A DNA stretch of 64,000 bases from Prosthecomicrobium sp. N25 (GTDB taxonomy: Bacteria; Pseudomonadota; Alphaproteobacteria; Rhizobiales; Ancalomicrobiaceae), in assembly GCF_037203705.1 (NCBI RefSeq), contig NZ_JBBCAT010000001.1:2081418-2145417 (forward strand), written 5' to 3'. The notes under the pieces were generated by a model, which saw nothing but the letters and a program-made list of their open reading frames with translations, ran no database searches and had not been told where the DNA came from. Positions 35,600 through 45,099 of this stretch are shown one piece after another. Made by a program: the position numbers and the translations under genes. Numbering within the stretch: the stretch's first letter is position 1; every line of letters starts with the position of its first letter.

Positions 35600-36075
35600 C
35601 ACTCTTCCTCGCTCTCCGCGGTCGCCGCCTGGAAGGGCGTGGCGAAGTCGTCACGGCGCGGGCGGTCGCCGCGCGGCGGTCCGCGGCGGTCGCCGCGATC
35701 CCGGTCGCGCCCGCCGCCCGGACGGTCGTCGCGGTCGCGACGGTCGTCGCGGTCGCGCTTCTGCATCATGGCCGAGGGGCCTTCCTCCAGCGCGTCGACC
35801 CGGATGGTCATGAAGCGGAGGATGTCCTCGTTGATGCGCATCTGTCGCTCCATCTCGGCCACGGCGGCCGAGGGGGCGTCGATGTTCATCAGCGCATAGA
35901 AGGCCTTGCGGTTCTTCTTGATGCGGTAGGCGAGCGACTTCAGGCCCCAGTTCTCGACCTTGGCGATCTTGCCGCCGTTGGTCTCGATCACGGCCTTGTA
36001 CTGCTCGATCAGCGCGTCGACCTGCTGGGGCGACGCGTCCTGGCGGGCCAGGAATACGTGCTCGTAGAGCGCCAT
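35599..36075 (-). CDS. rpsF: 30S ribosomal protein S6 with a charged C-terminal tail
   Basis: 158 residues. Residues 1-100 are a normal S6 fold ([13 protein letters not shown]..., [19 protein letters not shown]). Residues ~108-158 are a very hydrophilic Arg/Asp-rich tail with two copies of RDRDDR, a [13 protein letters not shown] segment and an acidic end (ESEEE). Tails of this kind are common in Hyphomicrobiales S6; E. coli S6 has a different polyglutamate tail. The gene leads the rpsF-rpsR-DUF2232-rplI unit. The 293 bases between it and ilvD hold no gene; S6-S18 autoregulatory leaders are known in bacteria but none was identified here. Confidence 0.97.
   Translation of the reverse strand: MALYEHVFLARQDASPQQVDALIEQYKAVIETNGGKIAKVENWGLKSLAYRIKKNRKAFYALMNIDAPSAAVAEMERQMRINEDILRFMTIRVDALEEGPSAMMQKRDRDDRRDRDDRPGGGRDRDRGDRRGPPRGDRPRRDDFATPFQAATAESEEE
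35721..35756. repeat. 18-bp perfect tandem repeat inside rpsF
   Basis: The unit GACGGTCGTCGCGGTCGC stands at 35721-35738 and 35739-35756 on the plus strand and encodes the duplicated hexapeptide RDRDDR of the S6 tail. Part of the general Arg/Asp low-complexity region; a likely site of copy-number variation. Confidence 0.9.
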
Positions 36076-36368
36076 CGTGGTGCTATGCCTTTCCTCGTCT
36101 CGCGATCGGACACCGGCGCCAAGCCCCTCCCGCGGCCCCTGACGAGGACGACGGGTAGAAAATTCAGCTGTCGGAGAGCGGAGACACGGGACGACGGACC
36201 TTCGTCTGGTCCTGCCCTGCCTTCCGAAAAAGGCAAAGCCGTCCGTTCAGCCCCCGGCCGGGTGCCCGACGGAATGGGCGGGGTCTAAAGGAGATCGGGG
36301 AGGATTGCAAGCCCGGAGAGGGCGCGCCTGGTCCGCGACCGGGCGCCGCCGAATGGCGAGCCCACCCC

Positions 36369-38213
36369 TCACCGCCGCGTGAGCTGATCCACGTCCCGCA
36401 CCGCTCCCTTGGCCGCGCTGGTGGCCATGGCCGCGTAGGCCTTCAGGGCGGTCGTGACCTTGCGCGGACGGGGCGCTGCGGGGTGCCAGCCCGCCGCCTC
36501 GCGGGCCGCCCGGCGGGCGGCCAGCACGTCCTCGGCGACCGCGAGCCGGATCGAGCGGTTGGGGATGTCGATCTCGACCCTGTCGCCGTCTTCGACGAGG
36601 CCGATCAGCCCGCCCTCGGCCGCCTCCGGCGAGACGTGGCCGATCGACAGGCCCGAGGTGCCGCCCGAGAAGCGCCCGTCCGTCACCAGCGCGCAGGCCT
36701 TCCCCAGCCCCTTCGACTTGATGTAGCTGGTCGGATACAGCATCTCCTGCATGCCCGGCCCGCCGCGCGGCCCCTCGTAGCGGATCACCACCACGTCCCC
36801 GGCCCCGACCTTGCCGCCGAGGATGCCCTTCACGGCGTCGTCCTGGCTCTCGAAGATCCGCGCCGGCCCGGTGAATGTCAGGATTGAGGCGTCGACGCCC
36901 GCCGTCTTCACGATGCAGCCGTCCTGGGCGAGGTTGCCGTAGAGCACAGCCAGGCCGCCGTCCTTCGAGAAGGCGTGCTCGACCGAGCGGATCGCCCCCT
37001 TCTCGCGGTCGGTGTCGACCTCCCAGCGCCGGTCCTGGCTGAAGGCCACCTGGGTCGGGACGCCGCCCGGCGCCGCCGAGTAGAAGCTGCGCGCCGTCTC
37101 CGACGTGGTGCGCGTGATGTCCCAGCGCCCGATCGCCTCCCCGAGGCTCGGCGCGTGGACGGTCGGCACCGAGGTGTCGACGAGCCCCGCCTTCTCCAGC
37201 TCGCCGAGGATCGCCATGATGCCGCCCGCGCGGTGCACGTCCTCCATGTGGACGTCCGGCACCGAGGGCGCGACCTTGCACAGAACCGGCACCCGCCGGG
37301 ACAGCCGGTCGATGTCCGCCATGGTGAAGTTCACCTCCGCCTCGTGGGCGGCGGCGAGCAGGTGCAGCACCGTGTTGGTCGACCCGCCCATGGCGATGTC
37401 GAGCGTCATGGCGTTCTCGAAGGCCGTGAAGCTCGCGATGTTGCGCGGCAGCACGCTCGCGTCGTCCTGCTCGTAGTAGCGCCGCGCGAGGTCGACCACG
37501 AGGTGCCCGGCCTCGACGAACAGGCGGCGCCGGTCGGCGTGGGTGGCGAGCACGGAGCCGTTGCCCGGTAACGACAGGCCGAGCGCCTCCGTCAGGCAGT
37601 TCATCGAATTGGCCGTGAACATCCCCGAGCAGGAGCCGCAGGTCGGGCAGGCCGACCGCTCGATGACCTTCACCTCCTCGTCCGTGTAGGTCTCGTCCGC
37701 CGCCGCCACCATGGCGTCGACGAGGTCGAGCGCCTTGGCCTTGCCGCCGAGGATCACCTTGCCGGCCTCCATCGGCCCGCCCGAGACGAACACGCAGGGG
37801 ATGTTCAGCCGCATCGCGGCCATCAGCATCCCGGGCGTGATCTTGTCGCAATTGGAGATGCACACCATGGCGTCCGCGCAATGCGCGTTGACCATGTACT
37901 CCACGCTGTCGGCGATGAGTTCGCGCGAGGGGAGGGAATAGAGCATCCCGTCATGGCCCATCGCGATCCCGTCGTCGACCGCGATGGTGTTGAACTCCTT
38001 CGCGACCCCGCCGGCGGCCTCGATCTCGCGGGCGACGAGCTGGCCGAGGTCCTTCAGGTGCACGTGCCCGGGCACGAACTGCGTGAAGGAGTTGACGACC
38101 GCAATGATCGGCTTGCCGAAGTCCGCGTCCTTCATGCCCGTGGCGCGCCACAGCCCGCGCGCTCCGGCCATGTTGCGTCCGTGGGTGGTCGTGCGCGAGC
38201 GGTAGGCGGGCAT
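36369..38213 (-). CDS. ilvD: dihydroxy-acid dehydratase
   Basis: 614 residues, usual length. It dehydrates 2,3-dihydroxy-3-methyl acids in isoleucine and valine synthesis. Iron-sulfur cluster cysteines are visible in [11 protein letters not shown] and [11 protein letters not shown], and substrate/metal segments such as [14 protein letters not shown] and GRFSGGTSG are intact. ATG 38213 gives [20 protein letters not shown], the conserved start; the frame further upstream is not conserved. It diverges from the superoxide dismutase gene. Iron-sulfur dehydratases are superoxide-sensitive, which makes that neighbour noteworthy, though the linkage may be chance. Confidence 0.97.
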   Translation of the reverse strand: MPAYRSRTTTHGRNMAGARGLWRATGMKDADFGKPIIAVVNSFTQFVPGHVHLKDLGQLVAREIEAAGGVAKEFNTIAVDDGIAMGHDGMLYSLPSRELIADSVEYMVNAHCADAMVCISNCDKITPGMLMAAMRLNIPCVFVSGGPMEAGKVILGGKAKALDLVDAMVAAADETYTDEEVKVIERSACPTCGSCSGMFTANSMNCLTEALGLSLPGNGSVLATHADRRRLFVEAGHLVVDLARRYYEQDDASVLPRNIASFTAFENAMTLDIAMGGSTNTVLHLLAAAHEAEVNFTMADIDRLSRRVPVLCKVAPSVPDVHMEDVHRAGGIMAILGELEKAGLVDTSVPTVHAPSLGEAIGRWDITRTTSETARSFYSAAPGGVPTQVAFSQDRRWEVDTDREKGAIRSVEHAFSKDGGLAVLYGNLAQDGCIVKTAGVDASILTFTGPARIFESQDDAVKGILGGKVGAGDVVVIRYEGPRGGPGMQEMLYPTSYIKSKGLGKACALVTDGRFSGGTSGLSIGHVSPEAAEGGLIGLVEDGDRVEIDIPNRSIRLAVAEDVLAARRAAREAAGWHPAAPRPRKVTTALKAYAAMATSAAKGAVRDVDQLTRR

Positions 38214-38403
38214 GGGCGTTCCTCGGGACCGGTGTCGTTGGCGGCGGCGGACGTGATAGCAGATCGCACGCGCGAGGGGGAACCCCGCATCCGGCGCGTC
38301 TGGGCCGCAATCGGCAAAGATCGAGCACGGACGCGGCCCTTGCGGGGCGTTCCGGAATCGATACCTTCGCTTTCCCTGACAGCGAGCTTGCGAGGAGAAG
38401 CCC

Positions 38404-39129
38404 GTGACCGACATCCGCCCGACCCGCCGCGGCCTCATGGCCGGCGCCGCCGCGATCGCCGCCGCCGCCTGGACGCCGCGGGCCTTCGCGCAGGCGCCCG
38501 CCGGCCCCTTCAAGCTCGATCCGCTGCCCTACGCACCGGCCGCCAACGAGCCGCACGTCGATGCGCAGACCATGGAGATCCACCACGGGCGCCACCACGC
38601 CGCCTACGTGGCCAACCTCAACACGGCCGTCGCCCCGCACGACGCGGTGGCGAAGATGCCCCTCCACGAGATGCTGGCGAAACTCGGCGAGCTGCCGGAA
38701 GGCATCCGCACGGCGGTGCGCAACAACGGCGGCGGGCACGCGAACCACACCATGTTCTGGCAGATCATGGGCGGCAAGGGCGGCGCGCCGGCCGGCGACC
38801 TCGCCGCCGCCATCGACCGCGACCTCGGCGGCCTCGAGAAGCTGCAGAACGACTTCAACGGCGCCGGCACCCGCGTCTTCGGCTCCGGCTGGGTCTTCGT
38901 CACGGTGGCGCCGGACGGCAAGCTCGCCCTGGTCTCGAAGCCCAACCAGGACACCCCGCTCATGGACGGCGGCCGTGTCCTCATGGGCAACGACGTCTGG
39001 GAACACGCCTATTACCTGAAGTACCAGAACCGCCGCGCCGACTACCTGAAGGCCTGGTGGAACGTCGTGAACTGGGACAAGGTCGCCCAGCGCTACGCCG
39101 CCGCCAAGGCGGGCACGCTGACGATCTGA
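38404..39129 (+). CDS. exported Mn-type superoxide dismutase
   Basis: 241 residues. A twin-arginine signal (PTRRGLMAG, then Ala-rich stretch ending RAFAQA near residue 31) precedes a normal Fe/Mn SOD. Metal ligands are H60 in [10 protein letters not shown]115 in GHANHTMFW and the Asp and His of DVWEHAYY. The residues around NQDTPLM and GGGHANH favour manganese over iron. It should remove superoxide in the periplasm. GTG 38404 is chosen because GAGGAG lies about seven bases upstream and because the next start, ATG 38437, would remove the twin-arginine motif. It diverges from ilvD. Confidence 0.9.
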   Translation: MTDIRPTRRGLMAGAAAIAAAAWTPRAFAQAPAGPFKLDPLPYAPAANEPHVDAQTMEIHHGRHHAAYVANLNTAVAPHDAVAKMPLHEMLAKLGELPEGIRTAVRNNGGGHANHTMFWQIMGGKGGAPAGDLAAAIDRDLGGLEKLQNDFNGAGTRVFGSGWVFVTVAPDGKLALVSKPNQDTPLMDGGRVLMGNDVWEHAYYLKYQNRRADYLKAWWNVVNWDKVAQRYAAAKAGTLTI

Positions 39130-39195
39130 CGGCGGGGGATGCGGGCCCCCGCGGCCGGTGTTATTCTGGCGCCGTCCCCCGGCCAGGAGGCTGCC

Positions 39196-39492
39196 ATGCC
39201 GATCGAGACCCCCCGGTTGAGTGCCGAACTCCACGCAAGGATGTCCGTCGAACTGGCCTCCTCCTCCGCATCCGCCGAGGAGGACGACACCGAGGCCGAG
39301 GAGACCGCGCCGGCGGCGGGCGTGCCGGGCTCGGGCATCGCGGGCCTCATGAGCCTTTTCCGTCCGGCGAGCGCCGCGCCGGAGGAGACCGGTCCCGTCG
39401 AGCCGGTCCCCTCGACCGACGGCCGGGCCTGGCTCGGCGAGGTGGTGGTGCCGCGCTGGGGCGACCAGAACGCCGACCGCGACGAGGACTGA
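39196..39492 (+). CDS. small acidic protein of unknown function
   Basis: 98 residues with a strong AGGAGG ribosome site five bases before ATG 39196. The composition is acidic and low-complexity (SASAEEDDTEAEETAPAAG, ending DQNADRDED), with one short hydrophobic segment GSGIAGLMSLFRP (~46-58) and a DGRAWLGEVVVPRWGD region near the C-terminus that looks ordered. No family was recognised. It follows the SOD gene by 66 bases and precedes fabD. Probably a real gene because of its start signals and codon use. Confidence 0.6.
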   Translation: MPIETPRLSAELHARMSVELASSSASAEEDDTEAEETAPAAGVPGSGIAGLMSLFRPASAAPEETGPVEPVPSTDGRAWLGEVVVPRWGDQNADRDED

Positions 39493-39598
39493 CCCGCCCG
39501 CCGCCGATCCAGGCGGTCCGGGCGCCACCCGCCTTGACTTCGGCCTTCATCCGCGCTCAATCGCCCGCCAACGCATTCAAGCGGCGGGACACGGGGCC

Positions 39599-40540
39599 AT
39601 GACCAGCGCATTCACCTTTCCCGGGCAGGGCAGCCAGGCGGTCGGCATGGGCAAGGCGCTCGCCGATGCCTTCCCGGAGGCCCGCGCGGTGTTCGCGGAG
39701 GTGGACGACGCGCTGGGGCAGAGGCTCTCGGCGATCATGTGGGAGGGGCCCGAGGCCGACCTTACCCTGACCGAGAACGCCCAGCCGGCCCTGATGGCCG
39801 TGAGCCTCGCCACCATGCGGGTGCTGGAGGCCCGCGGCGTTCGGCTCGGCGGCGAGATTGCCTACGTGGCCGGCCACTCGCTCGGGGAATATTCGGCCCT
39901 CGCCGCGGCCGGCACCGTCTCGATCGCGGACGCCGCCCGGCTCCTGAAGATCCGTGGCCGCGCCATGCAGGCCGCCGTCCCGGTCGGGGAGGGCGCCATG
40001 GCGGCCCTCCTCGGGCTCGACGTCGCGGCGGCCGTCGAGGTCGCCGCCGCGGCGGCTCAAGGCGAGGTCTGCCAGGCCGCCAACGACAATGCCGACGGCC
40101 AAGTGGTCGTGTCGGGATCGAAGGCCGCGGTCGAGCGTGCCGTCCTGCTCGCCAAGGAGCGCGGCGCCAGGCGCGCCATGCTGCTCAACGTCTCCGCCCC
40201 CTTCCACTGCGCGCTGATGCAGCCGGCCGCCGATGCCATGGCGGAGGCGCTCGCGGCCGTCGCCATGCGGGCGCCTTCCGTGCCGGTCGTCGTCAACGTA
40301 CTGGCGGCCCCCGTCACCGACCCGGCCGAGATTCGCCGCCGCCTGGTCGAGCAGGTCACCGGCACCGTGCGCTGGCGCGAGAGCGTCCGCTGGCTCGCCG
40401 ACCACGGGGTGACCCGGCTCTTCGAGGTCGGCTCCGGCAAGGTCCTGACCGGCCTCGTCAAGCGCATCGCAGAGGGTGTCGAGGGCGTCGCCGTCAACAC
40501 GCCCGACGACGTCGAAAAGGCCGCGGCCGCGCTCGCCTGA
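39599..40540 (+). CDS. fabD: malonyl-CoA:ACP transacylase
   Basis: 313 residues. It transfers malonyl from CoA to acyl carrier protein. The start TFPGQGSQAVGMG, the nucleophile S94 in GHSLGEYSALAA, an active-site histidine in APFHCALM and the NVLAAPVTDP segment are intact. It heads the fabD-fabG-acpP-fabF-mltG-yicC-gmk row. 38 bases separate it from fabG. Confidence 0.97.
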   Translation: MTSAFTFPGQGSQAVGMGKALADAFPEARAVFAEVDDALGQRLSAIMWEGPEADLTLTENAQPALMAVSLATMRVLEARGVRLGGEIAYVAGHSLGEYSALAAAGTVSIADAARLLKIRGRAMQAAVPVGEGAMAALLGLDVAAAVEVAAAAAQGEVCQAANDNADGQVVVSGSKAAVERAVLLAKERGARRAMLLNVSAPFHCALMQPAADAMAEALAAVAMRAPSVPVVVNVLAAPVTDPAEIRRRLVEQVTGTVRWRESVRWLADHGVTRLFEVGSGKVLTGLVKRIAEGVEGVAVNTPDDVEKAAAALA

Positions 40541-40578
40541 CGGCAGATTGTTCTTTCTACCCCGAGGAGTCCGAGATC

Positions 40579-41316
40579 ATGTTCGACCTGAGCGGCAAGA
40601 CCGCGCTCGTCACCGGCGCGACCGGCGGCATCGGCGGCGCCATCGCCAAGGCCCTCCACGCCCAGGGCGCCGCGGTCGCCCTGTCGGGAACGCGCCGGGA
40701 GGTGCTCGAGACCATCGCGCACGAGCTCGGCGAGCGCGTCCAGATCCACGTCGCGAACCTCGCCGACCGGGCCTCCGTGGACGCCCTGGTGCCCGCCGTC
40801 GAGGCGGGCCTCGGCAAGCTCGACATCCTCGTCAACAACGCCGGGATCACCCGCGACAACCTCTTCATGCGCATGAAGGACGAGGAGTGGGACCAGGTCA
40901 TCGAGGTGAACCTCACCGCCGGCTTCCGCCTCGCCCGCGCCGCCCTGAGAGGCATGATGAAGCGCCGCCACGGCCGCATCGTCGGCATCACCTCGGTGGT
41001 CGGGATCACGGGCAACCCCGGGCAGGGCAACTATGCCGCCGCCAAGGCCGGCATGATCGGCATGTCGAAGTCGCTCGCCCAGGAGGTTGCCAGCCGCTCG
41101 ATCACGGTCAACTGCATTGCGCCGGGCTTCATCGAGACGCCGATGACCGACGCGCTGAACGACAAGCAGAAGGAATCGATTCTCGGCGCCGTGCCCGCCG
41201 GCCGCCTCGGCACCGGGTCCGAGATCGCCGCCGCGGTCGTCTACCTGGCGAGCGATGAGGCCGCCTACGTCACCGGCCAGACCCTTCACGTGAACGGCGG
41301 GATGGCCATGATCTGA
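40579..41316 (+). CDS. fabG: 3-oxoacyl-ACP reductase
   Basis: 245 residues. NADPH-dependent reduction of 3-oxoacyl-ACP. TGATGGIG cofactor motif (12-19), NNAG (86-89), catalytic S139, Y152 and K156 (GNYAAAKAG) are present, with the family ending QTLHVNGGMAMI. A GAGGAG ribosome site precedes the start. Confidence 0.97.
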   Translation: MFDLSGKTALVTGATGGIGGAIAKALHAQGAAVALSGTRREVLETIAHELGERVQIHVANLADRASVDALVPAVEAGLGKLDILVNNAGITRDNLFMRMKDEEWDQVIEVNLTAGFRLARAALRGMMKRRHGRIVGITSVVGITGNPGQGNYAAAKAGMIGMSKSLAQEVASRSITVNCIAPGFIETPMTDALNDKQKESILGAVPAGRLGTGSEIAAAVVYLASDEAAYVTGQTLHVNGGMAMI

Positions 41317-41647
41317 GGGCGTCCGGACCGGCTCCGGAGCTTGGATTTCCGCGCTCCGCGACGGTCTGCCGGCCGCTGGTCAAGCCAAATAAAGTGTGCT
41401 AGCACGACCGCCATCTCTTCGGTAACGGGGTGAGAACGCGTGCGGTCCTGCGGCCGAGCGCGGTCAGAATCGGGGGGGCGAGCCAGCGACGGAACACGGG
41501 GCTCCGGCGACACCGATGGTGTCATCCGAGACGGCCCCGGACCGGATCCGAGCCGCTTTCGACGATCGGATGGTTCGAGGCAGCGGGCAGGAACCGGCCC
41601 GCGGCTTCTTGGGTCGAAAAATCTTCAAGGATTCGAGGAAGAAAGAA
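41317..41647 (+). promoter_or_regulatory. intergenic region upstream of acpP
   Basis: 331 bases without a supportable gene. Bases ~41381-41410 (GCCAAATAAAGTGTGCTAGC and neighbours) are AT-rich compared with the flanks and may hold a separate acpP promoter, as expected for a very highly expressed gene, but no clear -35/-10 pair was found. The region just before the start (AAGGATTCGAGGAAGAAAG) gives a strong ribosome site. Confidence 0.4.
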
Positions 41648-41884
41648 ATGAGCGATATCGCTGAGCGCGTGAAGAAGATCGTGGTCGAGCACCTGGGCGT
41701 CGACGCCGAGAAGGTGACCGAGAACGCGAGCTTCATCGACGACCTCGGATCCGACTCTCTCGACGTGGTCGAGCTCGTGATGGCCTTCGAGGAGGAGTTC
41801 GGCGTCGAGATCCCGGACGACGCAGCCGAGACGATCCTGACCGTCGGCGACGCCGTGAAGTTCCTCGAGAAGAACGCGGGCTGA
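41648..41884 (+). CDS. acpP: acyl carrier protein
   Basis: 78 residues, very acidic. The phosphopantetheine serine is S37 in [20 protein letters not shown], the classic ACP motif. It carries growing acyl chains for FabD/FabG/FabF. AGGAAGAAAG before the ATG is a strong ribosome site, and a strong terminator follows, which suits an abundant monocistronic message. Confidence 0.98.
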   Translation: MSDIAERVKKIVVEHLGVDAEKVTENASFIDDLGSDSLDVVELVMAFEEEFGVEIPDDAAETILTVGDAVKFLEKNAG

Positions 41885-41921
41885 CCGCTCGCCTTCCCGG
41901 ATATCGTGACCATATTCGGAA

Positions 41922-41953
41922 GACCGGGCGCCCAGCGCCCGGTCGGATTTTTG
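41922..41953 (+). terminator. rho-independent terminator after acpP
   Basis: A perfect 10-bp stem, GACCGGGCGC with GCGCCCGGTC around a CCA loop, is followed by GGATTTTTG. It lies 37 bases after the acpP stop and just before fabF, so much acpP transcription should end here with some read-through. Confidence 0.85.
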
Positions 41954-41975
41954 TGGAACGGGCTCGTTCGGACTG

Positions 41976-43247
41976 ATGGATAAGATGCGCAGGGTCGTCA
42001 TCACGGGGTTGGGCATGGTCACGCCGCTCGGGTGCGGCGTCGAGGAGACCTGGGCCGGCATCCGGGCCGGCCGCAGCGGCGCCGGTCCCGTGACCCGCGT
42101 CGAGGTCGACGACCTGGCCTGCCGCATTGCCTGCCAGGTCCCCCGCGGCGACGGCACCAACGGCACCTTCGACGCCGACCAGTGGCTCGAGCCGAAGGAG
42201 CAGCGCAAGGTCGACGACTTCATCATCTTCGCCGTCGCGGCCGCCACCCAGGCCCTCGACGACGCCGGCTGGCACCCGAAGACCTACGAGGAGCAGATCT
42301 CCTCGGGCGTCCTGATCGGGTCGGGCATCGGCGGCATCGGCGGCATCTACGAGGCCTCCCTGACGCTCAAGGAGCGCGGGCCCCGGCGCGTCTCGCCCTT
42401 CTTCATCCCCGGCCGCCTGATCAATCTCGCGGGTGGCTACGTCTCCATCCAGCATGGCCTCAAGGGCCCCAACCACGCGGTCGTCACCGCCTGCTCGACG
42501 GGCGCACACGCGATCGGCGACGCCGCCCGCCTCGTCGCCCTGGGCGACGCCGAGGTGATGGTCGCCGGCGGCACCGAGTCGCCGATCAATCGCATCTCCA
42601 TCGCCGGCTTCGCGGCCTGCCGCGCCCTCTCCACCGGCTTCAACGACCAGCCGACCCGCGCCTCCCGGCCCTACGACAAGGACCGCGACGGCTTCGTGAT
42701 GGGCGAGGGCGCCGGCTGCGTGGTCGTCGAGAGCCTGGAGCACGCCAAGGCGCGCGGCGCCAAGATCTACGCCGAGGTCGTCGGCTACGGCATGTCGGGC
42801 GACGCCTACCACATCACCGCCCCGGCCGAGGACGGCGACGGCGCCTTCCGCTGCATGTCCGCCGCCATGAAGCGCGCCGGCATCACGGCCGCCGACATCG
42901 ACTACATCAACGCCCACGGCACATCGACTCCGCTCGGCGACGAAATCGAGCTCGGCGCCGTGCAGCGGCTGGTCGGCAATGCCGCGGCGGGCATCTCGAT
43001 GTCCTCCACCAAGTCTATGACCGGCCATCTCCTGGGCGCCGCTGGCGCCGTCGAGGCGATCTTCTCCACCCTCGCCATCCGCGACCAGATCGCACCGCCG
43101 ACCATCAATCTCGAGAACCCGTCCGTCGAGACCCCGATCGACCTCGTGCCGCTGGTCGCCCGCGAGCGCCGGATCGACACCGTGCTCTCCAACTCCTTCG
43201 GCTTCGGCGGCACCAACGCGACGCTGATTCTCCGCCGCGCCGCCTGA
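41976..43247 (+). CDS. fabF: 3-oxoacyl-ACP synthase II
   Basis: 423 residues. Condensing enzyme for chain elongation. The triad is C173 in TACSTGAHA, the histidine of NAHGTSTPLGD (~313) and that of MTGHLLGAAG (~350). ATG 41976 gives MDKMRRVVITGLG; ATG 41985 three codons on is an alternative. A terminator follows. Confidence 0.97.
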   Translation: MDKMRRVVITGLGMVTPLGCGVEETWAGIRAGRSGAGPVTRVEVDDLACRIACQVPRGDGTNGTFDADQWLEPKEQRKVDDFIIFAVAAATQALDDAGWHPKTYEEQISSGVLIGSGIGGIGGIYEASLTLKERGPRRVSPFFIPGRLINLAGGYVSIQHGLKGPNHAVVTACSTGAHAIGDAARLVALGDAEVMVAGGTESPINRISIAGFAACRALSTGFNDQPTRASRPYDKDRDGFVMGEGAGCVVVESLEHAKARGAKIYAEVVGYGMSGDAYHITAPAEDGDGAFRCMSAAMKRAGITAADIDYINAHGTSTPLGDEIELGAVQRLVGNAAAGISMSSTKSMTGHLLGAAGAVEAIFSTLAIRDQIAPPTINLENPSVETPIDLVPLVARERRIDTVLSNSFGFGGTNATLILRRAA

Positions 43248-43257
43248 CACCCTCGCA

Positions 43258-43315
43258 GGAGCGCCGCCGCGGCGCTCCGACGCGGGCGGGAAGTGCCCGC
43301 CCCGACAGGGTTTTT
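43258..43315 (+). terminator. probable terminator region after fabF
   Basis: A perfect 9-bp stem (GGAGCGCCG/CGGCGCTCC, 43258-43278) is followed by a second stem (GCGGGC/GCCCGC, 43282-43300) and, ten bases later, a run of five T (43311-43315). The distance from the second stem to the T run is longer than ideal. Confidence 0.5.
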
Positions 43316-43484
43316 CCACTCCTTCTTTTGCCGTATTCCCCGCGCTTGATCTGCCGTCTGGCTTTTGCGTGCCGAAGACGGTTAACTCCTGACGCGCGGT
43401 CGCCGACGCGGCCGGAAGAATCGCCGGGCCCATGGTCCGCCGCGTCCCCGCGTCGGGACGCTGCCGGGGAGTTCGAGGCTGTCC

Positions 43485-45005
43485 ATGTCCAATGTCGAGC
43501 CGACGCCGGCCGCGCCGCCGCCGCCCGCATCGCCGAACGCGTCGGCCGTGCTCGTGGCCGACCGGGCGGACCAGATCGCGCCGCGCGCCGCGCCGAAGTC
43601 GCCCAAGGAAGCCATCGTGCCCGTCGAAGTGCCGGCGCCGCCGCCCAAGAAGCGGTCCAAGGCCGCGCGCAACTCCCTCATCGTCTTCCTGAGCGGCCTC
43701 TTCACCTTCCTGACCCTGCTGCTGCTAGCCGCCGGCGGCATCGTCTACGCCGGCAAGGGCGAGTATGAGGGCGCCGGCCCGCTCGGCGAGACCAAGACCG
43801 TGGTTATCCCGGCGCGCTCGGGCCTCAACGAGATCGCCGACCTGCTCCAGCGCTCGGGCGTCATTTCCAACGACTGGGTCTTCACCTGGGGTGCGCGCCT
43901 GACCGGCCAGTCGGATCAGCTCAAGGCCGGCGAGTACGAGTTCCGCCCGCAGGTCAGCATGCGCGACGTCGCCCGCCAGCTGAGCGAGGGCCGCGTCGTG
44001 CAGCACTCGATCACCTTCCCGGAGGGCTGGACCAGCGAGCAGATCGTCCAGAAGCTGATCGACGATCCGGTCCTGGTCGGCAAGATCGCCGCCATTCCGG
44101 AAGAGGGCTCCCTCAGCCCCGATACCTACAAGTTCGAGCGCGGACGCACCCGCGAGAGCCTGATCGCCCAGATGCGGGCGACGCAGGAGAAGCGCCTCGC
44201 CGACGCCTGGGCGAAGCGCAGCGCCGATCTGCCGCTCTCCAGCCCGCGCGAGCTCCTGATCCTCGCCTCCATCGTCGAGAAGGAGACCGCCAAGGCGGAC
44301 GAGCGCCCGCGCGTCGCCGGCGTCTTCGTCAACCGGCTGAAGCGCAACATGCGCCTGGAGACCGACCCGACGATCCTCTACGGCCTCTACGGCGGCAAGG
44401 CCTGGACCGAGAGCCGCACGATCACGCGCGCCGAGCTGAACGCGCCCAACGCCTACAACACCTACAAGATCAACGGGCTGCCGCCCGGCCCGATCGGAAA
44501 TCCCGGCAAGGCGGCGATCGAGGCGGTGGCCAACCCCTCGCGCACCAACGAGATCTTCTTCGTCGCCGACGGCACGGGCGGCCACGCCTTCGCGGAGACG
44601 ATCGAGGACCACAACCGCAACGTCCAGCGCTGGCGCCAGCTCGAGGCCGCCCGCCGCGGCGCCGCCGCGGGGGCCGACGCGGACAGCCCCGTCCAGGGCC
44701 AGGCCGTCGCGCCGGCGGGCGCCCCGGCCGGCCGCACCCCGCCCGCCGGCCAGCGCCAGCCCGGCGCTCCGGCCGGAACCGGCGCGGCCGCCGCCCCGCC
44801 CCCGGCGGGAGCCGCGACACCCCCGGCCACGGGAACCGCTCCCTCCGCCCGCACGCCGCCTCCCGCTGCCGCGACCGGGCCCCAGCCCGCCGGCCCGGCG
44901 CGCGCGCCGGCCCAGACCGGGTCGACCGGCACGCAGCCTCCTGGCGCCACCGCGCCCGCCCGTCCCGCCGCACCGCCCCCGCAGGTGCCGCCGCGGGCCA
45001 ACTGA
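43485..45005 (+). CDS. mltG: endolytic murein transglycosylase MltG with a long Pro/Ala tail
   Basis: 506 residues. A cytoplasmic Pro/Ala/Lys-rich N-terminus, one membrane helix (~62-86), a LysM-like subdomain (IPARSGLNEIADLLQRSGVI) and the YceG catalytic domain with E265 in LASIVEKETA, plus LETDPTILYG and PNAYNTYKINGLPPGPIGNPG. It cuts glycan strands near the membrane and helps end peptidoglycan chain growth. The last ~110 residues are a low-complexity Pro/Ala/Gly/Thr tail (many PPAG and PA repeats), longer than in most relatives and probably periplasmic; it may span to the cell wall. Position after fabF is conserved. Confidence 0.95.
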   Translation: MSNVEPTPAAPPPPASPNASAVLVADRADQIAPRAAPKSPKEAIVPVEVPAPPPKKRSKAARNSLIVFLSGLFTFLTLLLLAAGGIVYAGKGEYEGAGPLGETKTVVIPARSGLNEIADLLQRSGVISNDWVFTWGARLTGQSDQLKAGEYEFRPQVSMRDVARQLSEGRVVQHSITFPEGWTSEQIVQKLIDDPVLVGKIAAIPEEGSLSPDTYKFERGRTRESLIAQMRATQEKRLADAWAKRSADLPLSSPRELLILASIVEKETAKADERPRVAGVFVNRLKRNMRLETDPTILYGLYGGKAWTESRTITRAELNAPNAYNTYKINGLPPGPIGNPGKAAIEAVANPSRTNEIFFVADGTGGHAFAETIEDHNRNVQRWRQLEAARRGAAAGADADSPVQGQAVAPAGAPAGRTPPAGQRQPGAPAGTGAAAAPPPAGAATPPATGTAPSARTPPPAAATGPQPAGPARAPAQTGSTGTQPPGATAPARPAAPPPQVPPRAN

Positions 45006-45099
45006 CCGCGTGCCGCCTGGTTGAGCCGGTCGGCACGCCCCGCTATTCTCCGCCCGCGCCGGCCCCGGCGTTCCTGAACCGCCTGCCGCGGAGCCCCGC

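Noticed and set aside
35700-35760. Short repeats suggesting a CRISPR-like array
   Set aside because: They are contiguous, without spacers, and encode part of the S6 tail.
36076-36368. S6-S18 autoregulatory RNA leader upstream of rpsF
   Set aside because: Such leaders are known, and a small GCCTT/AAGGC hairpin is visible, but the characteristic fold could not be confirmed by eye.
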